A stretch of DNA of 6,572 nt. It comes from JBDRLV01 sp043812755 (GTDB lineage Bacteria > Patescibacteriota > Patescibacteriia > UBA9934 > GWF2-40-263). Every line of letters begins with the position of its first letter. Position 1 is the first letter of the stretch. The position numbers and the translations under genes were made by a program. Location of the stretch: assembly GCA_043812755.1 (NCBI GenBank), contig JBDRLV010000027.1:1-6572 (forward strand). The letters are read 5' to 3'. Under the pieces are notes generated by a model. It was not told the origin of the DNA. It made no database searches and worked only from the letters and a program-made list of their open reading frames with translations. Shown here piece by piece: positions 1 through 6,407 of this stretch.

Positions 1-822
1 AAGAATCTGTTGAAAAGTATGTAAATGAGCATCCGTCTCTTTTCGAGATCGCAAATTCACTTCTTTGAATTTAGTTTCCCATTCGGATTGCGACAATTGC
101 TCATTCCACCAGAGATATTTTGCGTTTCGTTTATTCCAAGCCCCAAAGCAATTCTCACAATTTCGACAGTCAAACAAAAATGAACAATTAAGACAATCAA
201 AACATTCACGTAAAAATTTACAATTATATATGCGTTGAGAGTGTAAAATATTGTATGAATTTGAAATGGTGTGACAATTATAAAATTCAATGGAAGATTC
301 AGCTGCCCCAGTTGCACATCCATAAAAACAATTTTTACTTTGCGTGGCAATCATAAAATAACTATTCACGTCACCACGCGAAGCCATAGCCACAGAATTT
401 TCAGGTTGAACATAGCTTCTGCTTGCTGACATTGGAACCTTTAAACGCAAATCATGGAGCTGTTCAAAAAAAAGTCTTTCATCGATATCCTGACACTGAT
501 CTGTAAATTCTTCCTCAAACCATTCAATGTCAGGCAAAACCGTGATTCCTGTTCCTGGATGAACACAACTCAAAACTGATTGACCAGTTTTCCAATGCTT
601 ACTTTGTCTCCACGCAAAGCCAGTAAAATATGCCATCATGCACTGCACCCTTGTTAGTGGTGCAATATCAAGATGAGGTACTTTAAATTTTTTGTACCAA
701 GAAATTTCCTCATCAGTCATTGTCCATCTGCGACCAGTAAACTGACAGGTTTTTTCACCTGGTTGCATTGCATCCAAAATTGGTTGGATTTTTTTGTTGA
801 AGTTCGGGGTTTTGCTATCCAT
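1..822 (-). CDS. Cys-rich tandem-array protein, paralogue 1 (3' end outside window)
   Basis: The first 274 codons are open to the left edge with no stop; the C-terminal half lies outside. ATG at 822-820 is chosen because it yields the same N-terminus as the other copies (KTPNF, then C26-x2-TG-x-x-W, then WYKKFKVP at 42-49). Residues 75-103 form a ribbon-like segment without CxxC pairs (KHWKTG to VLPDIEW), followed by FFEQLHDLRLKVP. Cysteines 183, 201, 207, 210, 213, 219, 222 and 225 are all spaced by multiples of three, and lead into CFGAWNKRNAKY and WWNEQLSQSEW. I count 14 Cys in the visible part. Columns 142-225 align without gaps to paralogues 2-4. C61, C86 and C110 are not shared with the other copies. 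The start codon lies inside the last codons of paralogue 2, so translational coupling is likely. The family looks like a CPR protein of unknown function; I see no signal peptide or enzyme motif. Confidence 0.9.
   Translation of the reverse strand, partial: MDSKTPNFNKKIQPILDAMQPGEKTCQFTGRRWTMTDEEISWYKKFKVPHLDIAPLTRVQCMMAYFTGFAWRQSKHWKTGQSVLSCVHPGTGITVLPDIEWFEEEFTDQCQDIDERLFFEQLHDLRLKVPMSASRSYVQPENSVAMASRGDVNSYFMIATQSKNCFYGCATGAAESSIEFYNCHTISNSYNILHSQRIYNCKFLRECFDCLNCSFLFDCRNCENCFGAWNKRNAKYLWWNEQLSQSEWETKFKEVNLRSRKETDAHLHTFQQIL
815..822 (-). promoter_or_regulatory. Overlapping stop/start junction between paralogues 2 and 1
   Basis: On the minus strand the end of paralogue 2 reads CAG TAT GGA TAG, and the ATG of paralogue 1 sits inside it in another frame (ATG GAT AGC), an 8-base overlap. 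A GGAA lies just upstream of the ATG and could act as a weak ribosome binding site. Such overlaps normally mean cotranscription and translational reinitiation or coupling, which is inferred here. This is the only junction in the array without a palindromic element. Confidence 0.75.
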
Positions 823-2548
823 ACTGTTCCAAATATTTTAAATAACAATCTTTACAATAAATATTTCTTTCTCTATATACATCATTTACTGCAACAATTA
901 ATTCTTTTGAGCACTTATTACATTTTGATTCTTCCATAACAGCTGAGTTAGAAGTCATAATTAATTTGCGTACACGCTCGATCTGGTGTTCAGAAGGAGG
1001 GGCAATGCTATTCTTTTTATAAAATTCAACTTCAGGTTTTAATAGTGAAAACCGCCGTTTGAATGCTGGATCGTACAAAGCAGCACCTGCCCAACCATCA
1101 AGATCGCGTGCATGATCAGGTAACTCTGAAACATCTTTAACATCTGATGCGTTTATCAACTCTTCACCAATTGCACCTTCAGATTCTGGATCAAACTCTA
1201 ATGAATTAACCTGTTTAATAAACTCTGGAGGGGCAAGGTAATAATGGACTGAACCACACTCAGGCGGATAGCCTGGATTAAATTTTGCTGGAAGAAACTC
1301 TCCATATTCTCCGCACTCTAACATTGCACATTTTAACTCATCTACCTTCTGCCAATACTCGTCCTCACTATATTGCTTATTAAATATACAATACTTTTTC
1401 TTTCTTAATCCAACACATGCAAAACAATAATCACAATCAAGGCTATCAATTAAAAACTCTGAATTTTGGCAACGAGCAACCCAATAACAGAATAAACAAT
1501 TATAGCATTTCTCAAGTGCAGAAGAATAATATGTATTAGTTGATGCTGCTGGCTCAGCCACAAAGGCGTTACCTTCAGCCCTTTCCATTGCCCATGCACA
1601 CCAATAATTATTCTGTGATCCATCAGTACCATAATAAATGTATTTGCAGTCCTTACAGTTGGTCATGTAATCACCAATACAGTTCTCGCTTTTCTCATTA
1701 AAATTCTCAGGCCAAACTGCTTTGCGAACAAGCACATCAAATTTCTCACGACATTCATTCATTACTTTTCTGCTTCCCAAATCAATTTCTGAAACTCTTT
1801 TGTTCCATTCCTCTTCGCTAAGCTGTTCATTCCAAAACAAATATTTTTTATTTCGTTTGTTTGTAGCACCAAAACATTTCTCACAGTTTCGACAATCAAA
1901 TAGAAACGAAGAGTTCATGCATTCTCTGCACTCTCGAATAAATTTCCCATTATGAATCTTGTCACTGTGAATTATGTTATATGAATCTTGCACACCAACA
2001 CTATTGTAAACCTCAGATGAATTCTCAGTATTAAATGCAACAACACTATGAAAAGAATTTTTGCTCTGAGACGCAACCATAAAATAACTGTTTACATCTC
2101 CGTGCGATGCAATCGTTATTGAATTCTCCGAAGGAATATAATCTCGATAAGCGCTTGATGGAACAGCTAAACGCAAATCATAAAGTTGATCAACGATTGA
2201 TTCATTCAAATTATAATCTCGTGCTTCAGAAATAAAATCTTTTTCAAACCATTCTTTGTCAGGAAGTACTTTGATTCCAGTCGCTGGATGAATCCCACAA
2301 ATAATTGGTTTGCCTGTTTCTGCATGCTTGTTATACCACCATTGTCCACCTGAAAACGTGTGCGTCACAACCCTCATTCTTGTTAAAGGACTGTAAGTTG
2401 ATGGCGGAACATTAAATTTTTTGTACCAAGATATCTCCTCTTCATCCATCATCCATTTATCTCCTGTAATAGCACAAATCCGCTCGCCTGGTTGAGTGGC
2501 GTCGAGTATTGTTTTTACTTTCTGATCGTATTGTGGGGTCTTGTTCAT
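815..2548 (-). CDS. Cys-rich tandem-array protein, paralogue 2 (complete, 577 aa)
   Basis: The ATG at 2548 gives the conserved N-terminus (MNKTPQYDQK), then C25-AITG-DKW and WYKKFNVPP (41-49). Next comes a ribbon-like segment without Cys pairs (about 74-101, ending VLPDKEWF). Array 1 has C207, 210, 219, 222 and 225 in a strict multiple-of-three spacing, followed by CFGATNKRNKKY and NEQLSEEEW (240-248). A charged linker leads through AVWPENFN to C290, C298 and C301. Array 2 has C348, 351, 354, 360, 372, 375, 378 and 387, followed by FNKQYSEDEYW. An acidic linker (about 432-500) precedes a second FYKK..IAPP motif (509-518) and a zinc ribbon, C543-x2-C546-x18-C565-x2-C568. I count 27 Cys. In array 1 several cysteines of the other copies are Ser or Gly (S183, S189, S195, G201, S213). 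There is no signal peptide or membrane segment, so the protein is probably cytoplasmic. It is likely zinc-binding and most like paralogue 4; its function is unknown. Confidence 0.95.
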   Translation of the reverse strand: MNKTPQYDQKVKTILDATQPGERICAITGDKWMMDEEEISWYKKFNVPPSTYSPLTRMRVVTHTFSGGQWWYNKHAETGKPIICGIHPATGIKVLPDKEWFEKDFISEARDYNLNESIVDQLYDLRLAVPSSAYRDYIPSENSITIASHGDVNSYFMVASQSKNSFHSVVAFNTENSSEVYNSVGVQDSYNIIHSDKIHNGKFIRECRECMNSSFLFDCRNCEKCFGATNKRNKKYLFWNEQLSEEEWNKRVSEIDLGSRKVMNECREKFDVLVRKAVWPENFNEKSENCIGDYMTNCKDCKYIYYGTDGSQNNYWCAWAMERAEGNAFVAEPAASTNTYYSSALEKCYNCLFCYWVARCQNSEFLIDSLDCDYCFACVGLRKKKYCIFNKQYSEDEYWQKVDELKCAMLECGEYGEFLPAKFNPGYPPECGSVHYYLAPPEFIKQVNSLEFDPESEGAIGEELINASDVKDVSELPDHARDLDGWAGAALYDPAFKRRFSLLKPEVEFYKKNSIAPPSEHQIERVRKLIMTSNSAVMEESKCNKCSKELIVAVNDVYRERNIYCKDCYLKYLEQYG

Positions 2549-2557
2549 ATTTTCAGT

Positions 2558-2653
2558 TTGTCATCCTGAGAAGGAGCCCAAAGGGCGACGACGTAAGGAC
2601 CTGTCGGTCAATAGATCCTTATGGTCGGCCTACGGCCTCCCTCAGGATGACAA
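2558..2653. repeat. REP-like palindromic element A, between paralogues 3 and 2
   Basis: Perfect 13-base terminal inverted repeats, TTGTCATCCTGAG (2558-2570) and CTCAGGATGACAA (2641-2653), enclose about 70 bases. Inside, each arm carries its own small palindrome: GCCC-AAA-GGGC at 2576-2586 and GGCC-TAC-GGCC at 2627-2637. AAGGA (2595-2599) can pair with TCCTT (2616-2620) nearer the apex. The element starts 7 bases after the stop of paralogue 3 and ends 9 bases before the start of paralogue 2. It is visibly GC-richer than the genes. There is no U-run after the stem on the minus strand, so a simple intrinsic terminator is unlikely. From memory, the GTCATCCTGAG motif is typical of dispersed palindromic repeats in many environmental bacterial genomes. 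Confidence 0.88.
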
Positions 2654-2660
2654 TGAGTCA

Positions 2661-4397
2661 CTAACCATATTGTTCTAAAAATCCTAAATAACACTCGTGG
2701 CAATAAATTTTTCTATTCTTAAACGTAGGATTCTCGTTTACAATCATTTTTTTACTACACTTTTTGCATTCCATCTCAACTGGCAATAAAGCATTCGAAG
2801 CTCGCATAAGTCCACGAATACGAGCAGTAAAATGATCGCGTGGCGGAGCAATTTTATGTTGACGATAAAATTCCATCTCTGGTTTCAAATATGCAAACGG
2901 TCGCTTGATTCCTTCATCCATAATTGGCTTTTTTGTCCACTCATCATCCATTTCATCAACATGATCTGGAAGTGTTGCTCTATCAACAAGATTATCTGCA
3001 TCAATTCGCATTTCACCATAGGCTCCATCATCCCATGGATCAAACTTTAACATTCCAGATTTTGTCCATTCTTCATCATTAAGCTCAACTCCTAAATAAC
3101 AAGCAATTCCGCTCTCTGGAAAATACCCAAAAGAAAAATTGGTTGGAAGCGGTCGCCCATACTCACCTCGATCCAGCATTGAACACTTCAATTCATCAAC
3201 CTTTTGCCAATATTCGTCTTCATAATATTCCTTGTTAAAAATATGGAACTTTTTGTGACGCAACCCAACACAACCAAAACAATGTTCGCAATTATAACAA
3301 TTAAATGAGTATTCCAAGTCATCAGAGCGAATAAGAGATGAAGAAAATTTGCAATTTGAAGTTTCTCCAACCATACCTGATTGATAATTATTATCACCAG
3401 GAATCACAATACTAAACGCATTCCCGCGCGCATTATACATTCCTATACAACCCCAGTTATCAGTTGCATCAACTCCCAAAACACACATTTTACAATTTGT
3501 GCATTTTGTCATGTACTCTCCACTACAATTTTCAGAATGTTGATTAAAATCCGCTGGCCAAATTGCTTGCTGGGCCATTACTTCAAAAAATTTCTTTTTG
3601 ATTTCAGATAAAATTTTCCAAGACCCAAGGTTGACTTCAGAATAACGTTTTTCCCATTCTTCTTCTGTCAACTGCTCATTCCACCATAAATATTTTGCAT
3701 TTCTTTTATTCCATGCTCCAAAACAGTTTTCACAATTACGACAATCAAAAATAAAACTACTCCCCATACAATCAAAACACTCATATGCAAATTTACACCC
3801 ATGCATACGTTGAGAATGATTGATATGATAGCAGTCCGTTAAATTAAGAGATCCATTTGCATCTATAGTTCCCTCTTGATCTAGAACATCCTCGCCATAA
3901 TAACTCTTTTTACTTCTGCATCCTGCAACAAAATAACTATCAACATCACCCATGGAAACCGTTGCAATGGATCGCTCTGGTTCTTTTACATTTCTGGTTG
4001 CATTCACAGGAATCCCTAATTGCAACTCTCTAAAAATTTCAAAAAAAGGCTTTTGTGTTGTGAACTCTTTATTGGTTGACGAAAAATCCTTTTCAAACCA
4101 TTCTTTGTCAGGTAGTACACGAATTCCAGCTTTTGGATGAAGATAAGTAAGGACAGGAGCTCCTGAATCAAAATGTTTATTCCACCACCATTGATATGTA
4201 GTCATATAACTTGACAAATGCCACATACGTGCTTTTGGTGAAAAAGGAGAAGGTGGCACATTGAATTTCTTATACCATCCAATCTCTTCCTCATCCATTT
4301 GCCATCTCTCACCTGTTAATTCACAAGTTTGCTCTGATGGTCTCAGATTATCGATTATTGTTTTAACCTTCAAGTCAAAATTTGGTGTCTTGGACAT
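2661..4397 (-). CDS. Cys-rich tandem-array protein, paralogue 3 (complete, 578 aa)
   Basis: The frame is open to an upstream ATG at 4451, but the 18 extra codons (Arg/Ser/Leu-rich) are encoded by palindromic element B and have no counterpart in the other copies. ATG at 4397 gives MSKTPNFDLK, matching paralogue 4. Order of parts: C25-ELTG-ERW; WYKKFNVPP (41-49); ribbon-like segment without Cys pairs, ending VLPDKEWF (94-101); FFEIFRELQLGIP; array 1 with C189, 201, 207, 210, 219, 222, 225; CFGAWNKRNAKY and NEQLTEEEW; IWPADFN; C291, C299, C302, C305, C317; array 2 with C367, 370, 373, 376; CFGCVGLRHKK and FNKEYYEDEYW; acidic linker; a second FYRQHKIAPP (510-519); zinc ribbon C544-x2-C547-x18-C566-x2-C569. 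I count 25 Cys. It is the most distinct complete copy in the central variable stretch (about 306-348). It shares CFGAWNKRNAKYLWWNEQL with paralogue 1, against CFGATNKRNKK in 2 and 4. No enzyme motif; cytoplasmic, function unknown. Confidence 0.93.
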   Translation of the reverse strand: MSKTPNFDLKVKTIIDNLRPSEQTCELTGERWQMDEEEIGWYKKFNVPPSPFSPKARMWHLSSYMTTYQWWWNKHFDSGAPVLTYLHPKAGIRVLPDKEWFEKDFSSTNKEFTTQKPFFEIFRELQLGIPVNATRNVKEPERSIATVSMGDVDSYFVAGCRSKKSYYGEDVLDQEGTIDANGSLNLTDCYHINHSQRMHGCKFAYECFDCMGSSFIFDCRNCENCFGAWNKRNAKYLWWNEQLTEEEWEKRYSEVNLGSWKILSEIKKKFFEVMAQQAIWPADFNQHSENCSGEYMTKCTNCKMCVLGVDATDNWGCIGMYNARGNAFSIVIPGDNNYQSGMVGETSNCKFSSSLIRSDDLEYSFNCYNCEHCFGCVGLRHKKFHIFNKEYYEDEYWQKVDELKCSMLDRGEYGRPLPTNFSFGYFPESGIACYLGVELNDEEWTKSGMLKFDPWDDGAYGEMRIDADNLVDRATLPDHVDEMDDEWTKKPIMDEGIKRPFAYLKPEMEFYRQHKIAPPRDHFTARIRGLMRASNALLPVEMECKKCSKKMIVNENPTFKNRKIYCHECYLGFLEQYG

Positions 4398-4404
4398 ATG
4401 TATA

Positions 4405-4407
4405 CCT
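4405..4407 (-). promoter_or_regulatory. Possible Shine-Dalgarno AGG for paralogue 3
   Basis: On the minus strand AGG lies 7 bases before the ATG at 4397. The palindrome's AGGATGAC lies directly upstream of it. This supports the internal start over the ATG at 4451, whose codons lie inside the palindrome. The match is short, so it is only supporting evidence. Confidence 0.35.
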
Positions 4408-4408
4408 G

Positions 4409-4500
4409 TCATCCTGAGGAGCGAACGAGGTGAGCGACGTAAGGATCTCATTGCTTGTTCAATGGGATTATTACGTCGGCCTTTGGCCTCCTCATAATGA
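4409..4500. repeat. REP-like palindromic element B, between paralogues 4 and 3
   Basis: The outer arms are TCATCCTGAGGAG (4409-4421) and its near-complement at 4488-4500, matching at 11 of 13 positions. The inner part re-pairs around CGACGTAA (from 4435) with TTACGTCG (to 4478), and the apex is CATTG / CAATG (4449-4453 and 4460-4464) around CTTGTT. The right arm has decayed (TCATTATGAG in place of TCATCCTGAG, read on the minus strand). The element starts 10 bases after the stop of paralogue 4 and ends 11 bases before the start of paralogue 3. It is open in frame with paralogue 3, which produces a false N-terminal extension. It shares the arm sequence and the GACGTAAGGA core with element A, so the two are one family. 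Confidence 0.85.
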
Positions 4501-4510
4501 TAATATTTAA

Positions 4511-6238
4511 TTACCCTTTCTCTTCAAGGTATTGATAATAACATTGTTTGCAATAAATATTGCGCTCAGTATATGTAGAATTTCTTGAGATCAAAACCTC
4601 TTTTGAGCACTGCTTGCACTTTGACTGCTCAAATTCCCCAAGATTAGCTTCTTTATACAAAGCCTGAAGACGCCTTAAAAAGTGCTTATTTACTGGCGCA
4701 ATATTCAACTTTTTATAATAATCCAACTCAGGAGCTAATAGCGTAAAGTTTCTTCCATACTCACTGTCTTTAACTTGTTTGTTTGCATATTGAGCTACAT
4801 CAAGATCGTCAATTGAATCAGGAATCTCGCCCGCATCAACAGCATCCTCTTTTTGTTCACCATATGCGCCCTCGCTTGAAGGATCAAACAAATGAGCACC
4901 TATTTTCCTTCCAAACTCTTCATCAGCAAAAAAGAATACACCCGCTCCAGAATAAGGAAAATATGATCCAGAAAATTTTGCAGGAAAAAACTCACCATAC
5001 TCCTCATCATCTAACATCTTGCATTTGATTTCATCCACGAGCTTCCAGTATTCATCCTCACTATACTCTTTATTTAAAATACAAAACTTTTTCTTTCGAA
5101 GACCTACACATGCAAAACAATTTTCACAATCATAACAATTAATAATGTACTCGCAGTTCTGACAGCGCGATGAGTAAGAGGCGGCGTAAAGATTGTGGCT
5201 ATATGCTCCTGCTGCGCTGTAATACACGCTCGTTGACATATTGCACCCTGCACAGTATCTATTTTCTTCCCCTCCGCCATGCAACCACGCACACCAAATA
5301 TTGTTATTAGCATTTGTTGCATAATAACAATAATCACACTTTGTGCAGTTACTCATGTAATCACCTGAGCAATCTTCACATTTATCATTAAAATTTTCTG
5401 GCCAGATTGATTCGCGAACCAGCTTAGTAAATTGAGCTTTGTGTTGTTGCATCTCTGATCTAGACCCTGTACTAACCTTTTCAAATCTATTTCGCCAGTC
5501 TGACTCTGAAAGCTGTTCATTCATCCAAATGAACTTTTTGTTTCTTTTGTTTGTAGCACCAAAACAGTTTTCACAATTGCGACAATCAAATATAAAGAAA
5601 CAGTTCATACAATCAAAACTTTCACGAACATATTGACAATTATGCATGCGCTCACAATGAATAACATTGTAACAATTCGTCAGATCTTTTGAATTGAAAA
5701 CCTCAGAGCAATACTCCATATCTTTTCCTCCAACAGAATAAAAAGAATATTTAGAGGAACAAGCTAAAACAAAAAAGCTATTTTGATCGCCAAATGATGC
5801 AAGCGTAACTGAGTTCTCTGGCTCCTTGAGATTACGAAAAGCACTTCCCGGAACACGCAATACCAATTCATACATTTGTTCAAAAAGTGTTCTGTTTGAA
5901 TTATAATCTTGCGCTTCGGAAATATAGTCTCTGTCATACCATTCCTTATCAGGCAAAACTTTTTGCCCTGTTGCAGGATGCACTGCAGTTATCACAGGAG
6001 TTCCATTTTCAGCATGCTTATTATTCCACCACTGCGAACCAGTAAAAAAGCTTGTAACAACACGCAACCTGCTTAATGGTGAATACTGTGACGGAGGCTT
6101 GTTTATCTTTTTATAAAAATCAACTTCACTTTGATCCATTTGCCACTTTTCGCCAGTGATAGCACAAGTCCTCTCGCATGGTTTTAGCGAGTCTAGGATT
6201 GGTTTGATTTTCAAGTCAAAATTTGGTGTATTACTCAT
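4511..6238 (-). CDS. Cys-rich tandem-array protein, paralogue 4 (complete, 575 aa)
   Basis: This is the most cysteine-rich complete copy, with 32 Cys. The ATG at 6238 gives MSNTPNFDLKIK. Parts: C21 and C25-AITG-EKW; FYKKINKPP (41-49); ribbon-like segment (74-101) in which K74, E77, P96 and E99 occupy the places of the four zinc cysteines; FEQMYELVLRVP. Array 1 (172-225) reads as nine six-residue units ending in C or S (KDMEYC, SEVFNS, KDLTNC, YNVIHC, ERMHNC, QYVRES and so on), then CFGATNKRNKKF and NEQLSESDW. After IWPENFN come C287, 290, 298, 301, 304 and 316. Array 2 has C329, 332, 359, 362, 368, 371, 374, 377 and 386, with FACVGLRKKK and LNKEYSEDEYW. An acidic linker leads to YYKKLNIAP (507-515) and the zinc ribbon C541-x2-C544-x18-C563-x2-C566. 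No signal peptide or membrane helix. Probably zinc-binding and cytoplasmic, from a CPR-type family of unknown role; no reaction can be assigned. Confidence 0.95.
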   Translation of the reverse strand: MSNTPNFDLKIKPILDSLKPCERTCAITGEKWQMDQSEVDFYKKINKPPSQYSPLSRLRVVTSFFTGSQWWNNKHAENGTPVITAVHPATGQKVLPDKEWYDRDYISEAQDYNSNRTLFEQMYELVLRVPGSAFRNLKEPENSVTLASFGDQNSFFVLACSSKYSFYSVGGKDMEYCSEVFNSKDLTNCYNVIHCERMHNCQYVRESFDCMNCFFIFDCRNCENCFGATNKRNKKFIWMNEQLSESDWRNRFEKVSTGSRSEMQQHKAQFTKLVRESIWPENFNDKCEDCSGDYMSNCTKCDYCYYATNANNNIWCAWLHGGGEENRYCAGCNMSTSVYYSAAGAYSHNLYAASYSSRCQNCEYIINCYDCENCFACVGLRKKKFCILNKEYSEDEYWKLVDEIKCKMLDDEEYGEFFPAKFSGSYFPYSGAGVFFFADEEFGRKIGAHLFDPSSEGAYGEQKEDAVDAGEIPDSIDDLDVAQYANKQVKDSEYGRNFTLLAPELDYYKKLNIAPVNKHFLRRLQALYKEANLGEFEQSKCKQCSKEVLISRNSTYTERNIYCKQCYYQYLEEKG

Positions 6239-6253
6239 ATAATTTTGACGAAG

Positions 6254-6287
6254 ATCCCTCTGTAGCTCCGAAGGAGCGAAGGGGGAT
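6254..6287. repeat. Small hairpin element upstream of paralogue 4
   Basis: ATCCC (6254-6258) pairs with GGGAT (6283-6287), T6259/C6260 can continue against GG at 6281-6282, and an inner stem GCTCC-GAA-GGAGC lies at 6265-6277. It sits in the widest junction (6239-6407), between palindrome C and the start of paralogue 4. Its GGAGC and GATCCC words resemble parts of the larger palindromes, so it may be a decayed second copy. On the minus strand the stem is not followed by a clear U-run (CTTCGTCAAAATT), so termination is doubtful. The rest of this junction (6288-6324) shows nothing I can name. Confidence 0.6.
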
Positions 6288-6324
6288 AGTGTCGTAGTTA
6301 GGGGTTCTTGACATACGTCTGGTT

Positions 6325-6402
6325 TGTCATCCTGAGCCGTAGGCGAAGGATCCCATTGCCTTAATGAGATTCTTCGTCGGTAACAGCCTCCTCAGAATGA
6401 CA
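6325..6402. repeat. REP-like palindromic element C, between paralogues 5 and 4
   Basis: TGTCATCCTGAG (6325-6336) faces CTCAGAATGACA (6391-6402), matching at 11 of 12 positions. The inner arms again pair: CGAAGGATCCCATT on the left against AATGAGATTCTTCG on the right, with two mismatches. The element starts 5 bases after the stop of paralogue 5. It belongs to the same family as elements A and B but has GCGAAGGATC in place of GACGTAAGGATC, a common variation in such repeats. Confidence 0.85.
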
Positions 6403-6407
6403 GTTTG

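Noticed and set aside
57..350. A 97-codon minus-strand frame near the left edge.
   Set aside because: It is an off-frame shadow of paralogue 1, whose own frame is open from 822 to the edge and matches the family at every motif.
2558..2653. Palindrome A (and likewise B and C) as an intrinsic terminator.
   Set aside because: No run of T follows the stem on the minus strand, and the elements are nearly symmetric about 80-95 base hairpins more like dispersed REP-type repeats.
5564..5725. Pentapeptide-repeat protein or ferredoxin-type iron-sulfur cluster domain.
   Set aside because: The period is 3 and 6, not 5, and there is no CxxCxxCxxxCP ferredoxin motif; the Cys are interchangeable with Ser or Gly between copies, unlike cluster ligands.
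673..6238. Open frames of 60-97 codons on the plus strand and in other minus frames inside the large genes.
   Set aside because: They lie wholly or mostly within the large conserved genes, give composition-driven peptides (rich in Ile, His, Phe, Leu) and have no shared sequence beyond that forced by the paralogue on the opposite strand.
815..6238. An enzyme label for these proteins, such as the CaiB/BaiF CoA-transferase name I loosely recall on some relatives.
   Set aside because: The sequence is a Cys-rich, ribbon-bearing repeat protein with no recognisable transferase motif; such a name would be a propagated misannotation.
6308..6313. TTGACA on the plus strand in the junction before paralogue 4, resembling a -35 box.
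   Set aside because: No fitting -10 box follows at 16-18 bases, and it points away from the gene it would need to serve.
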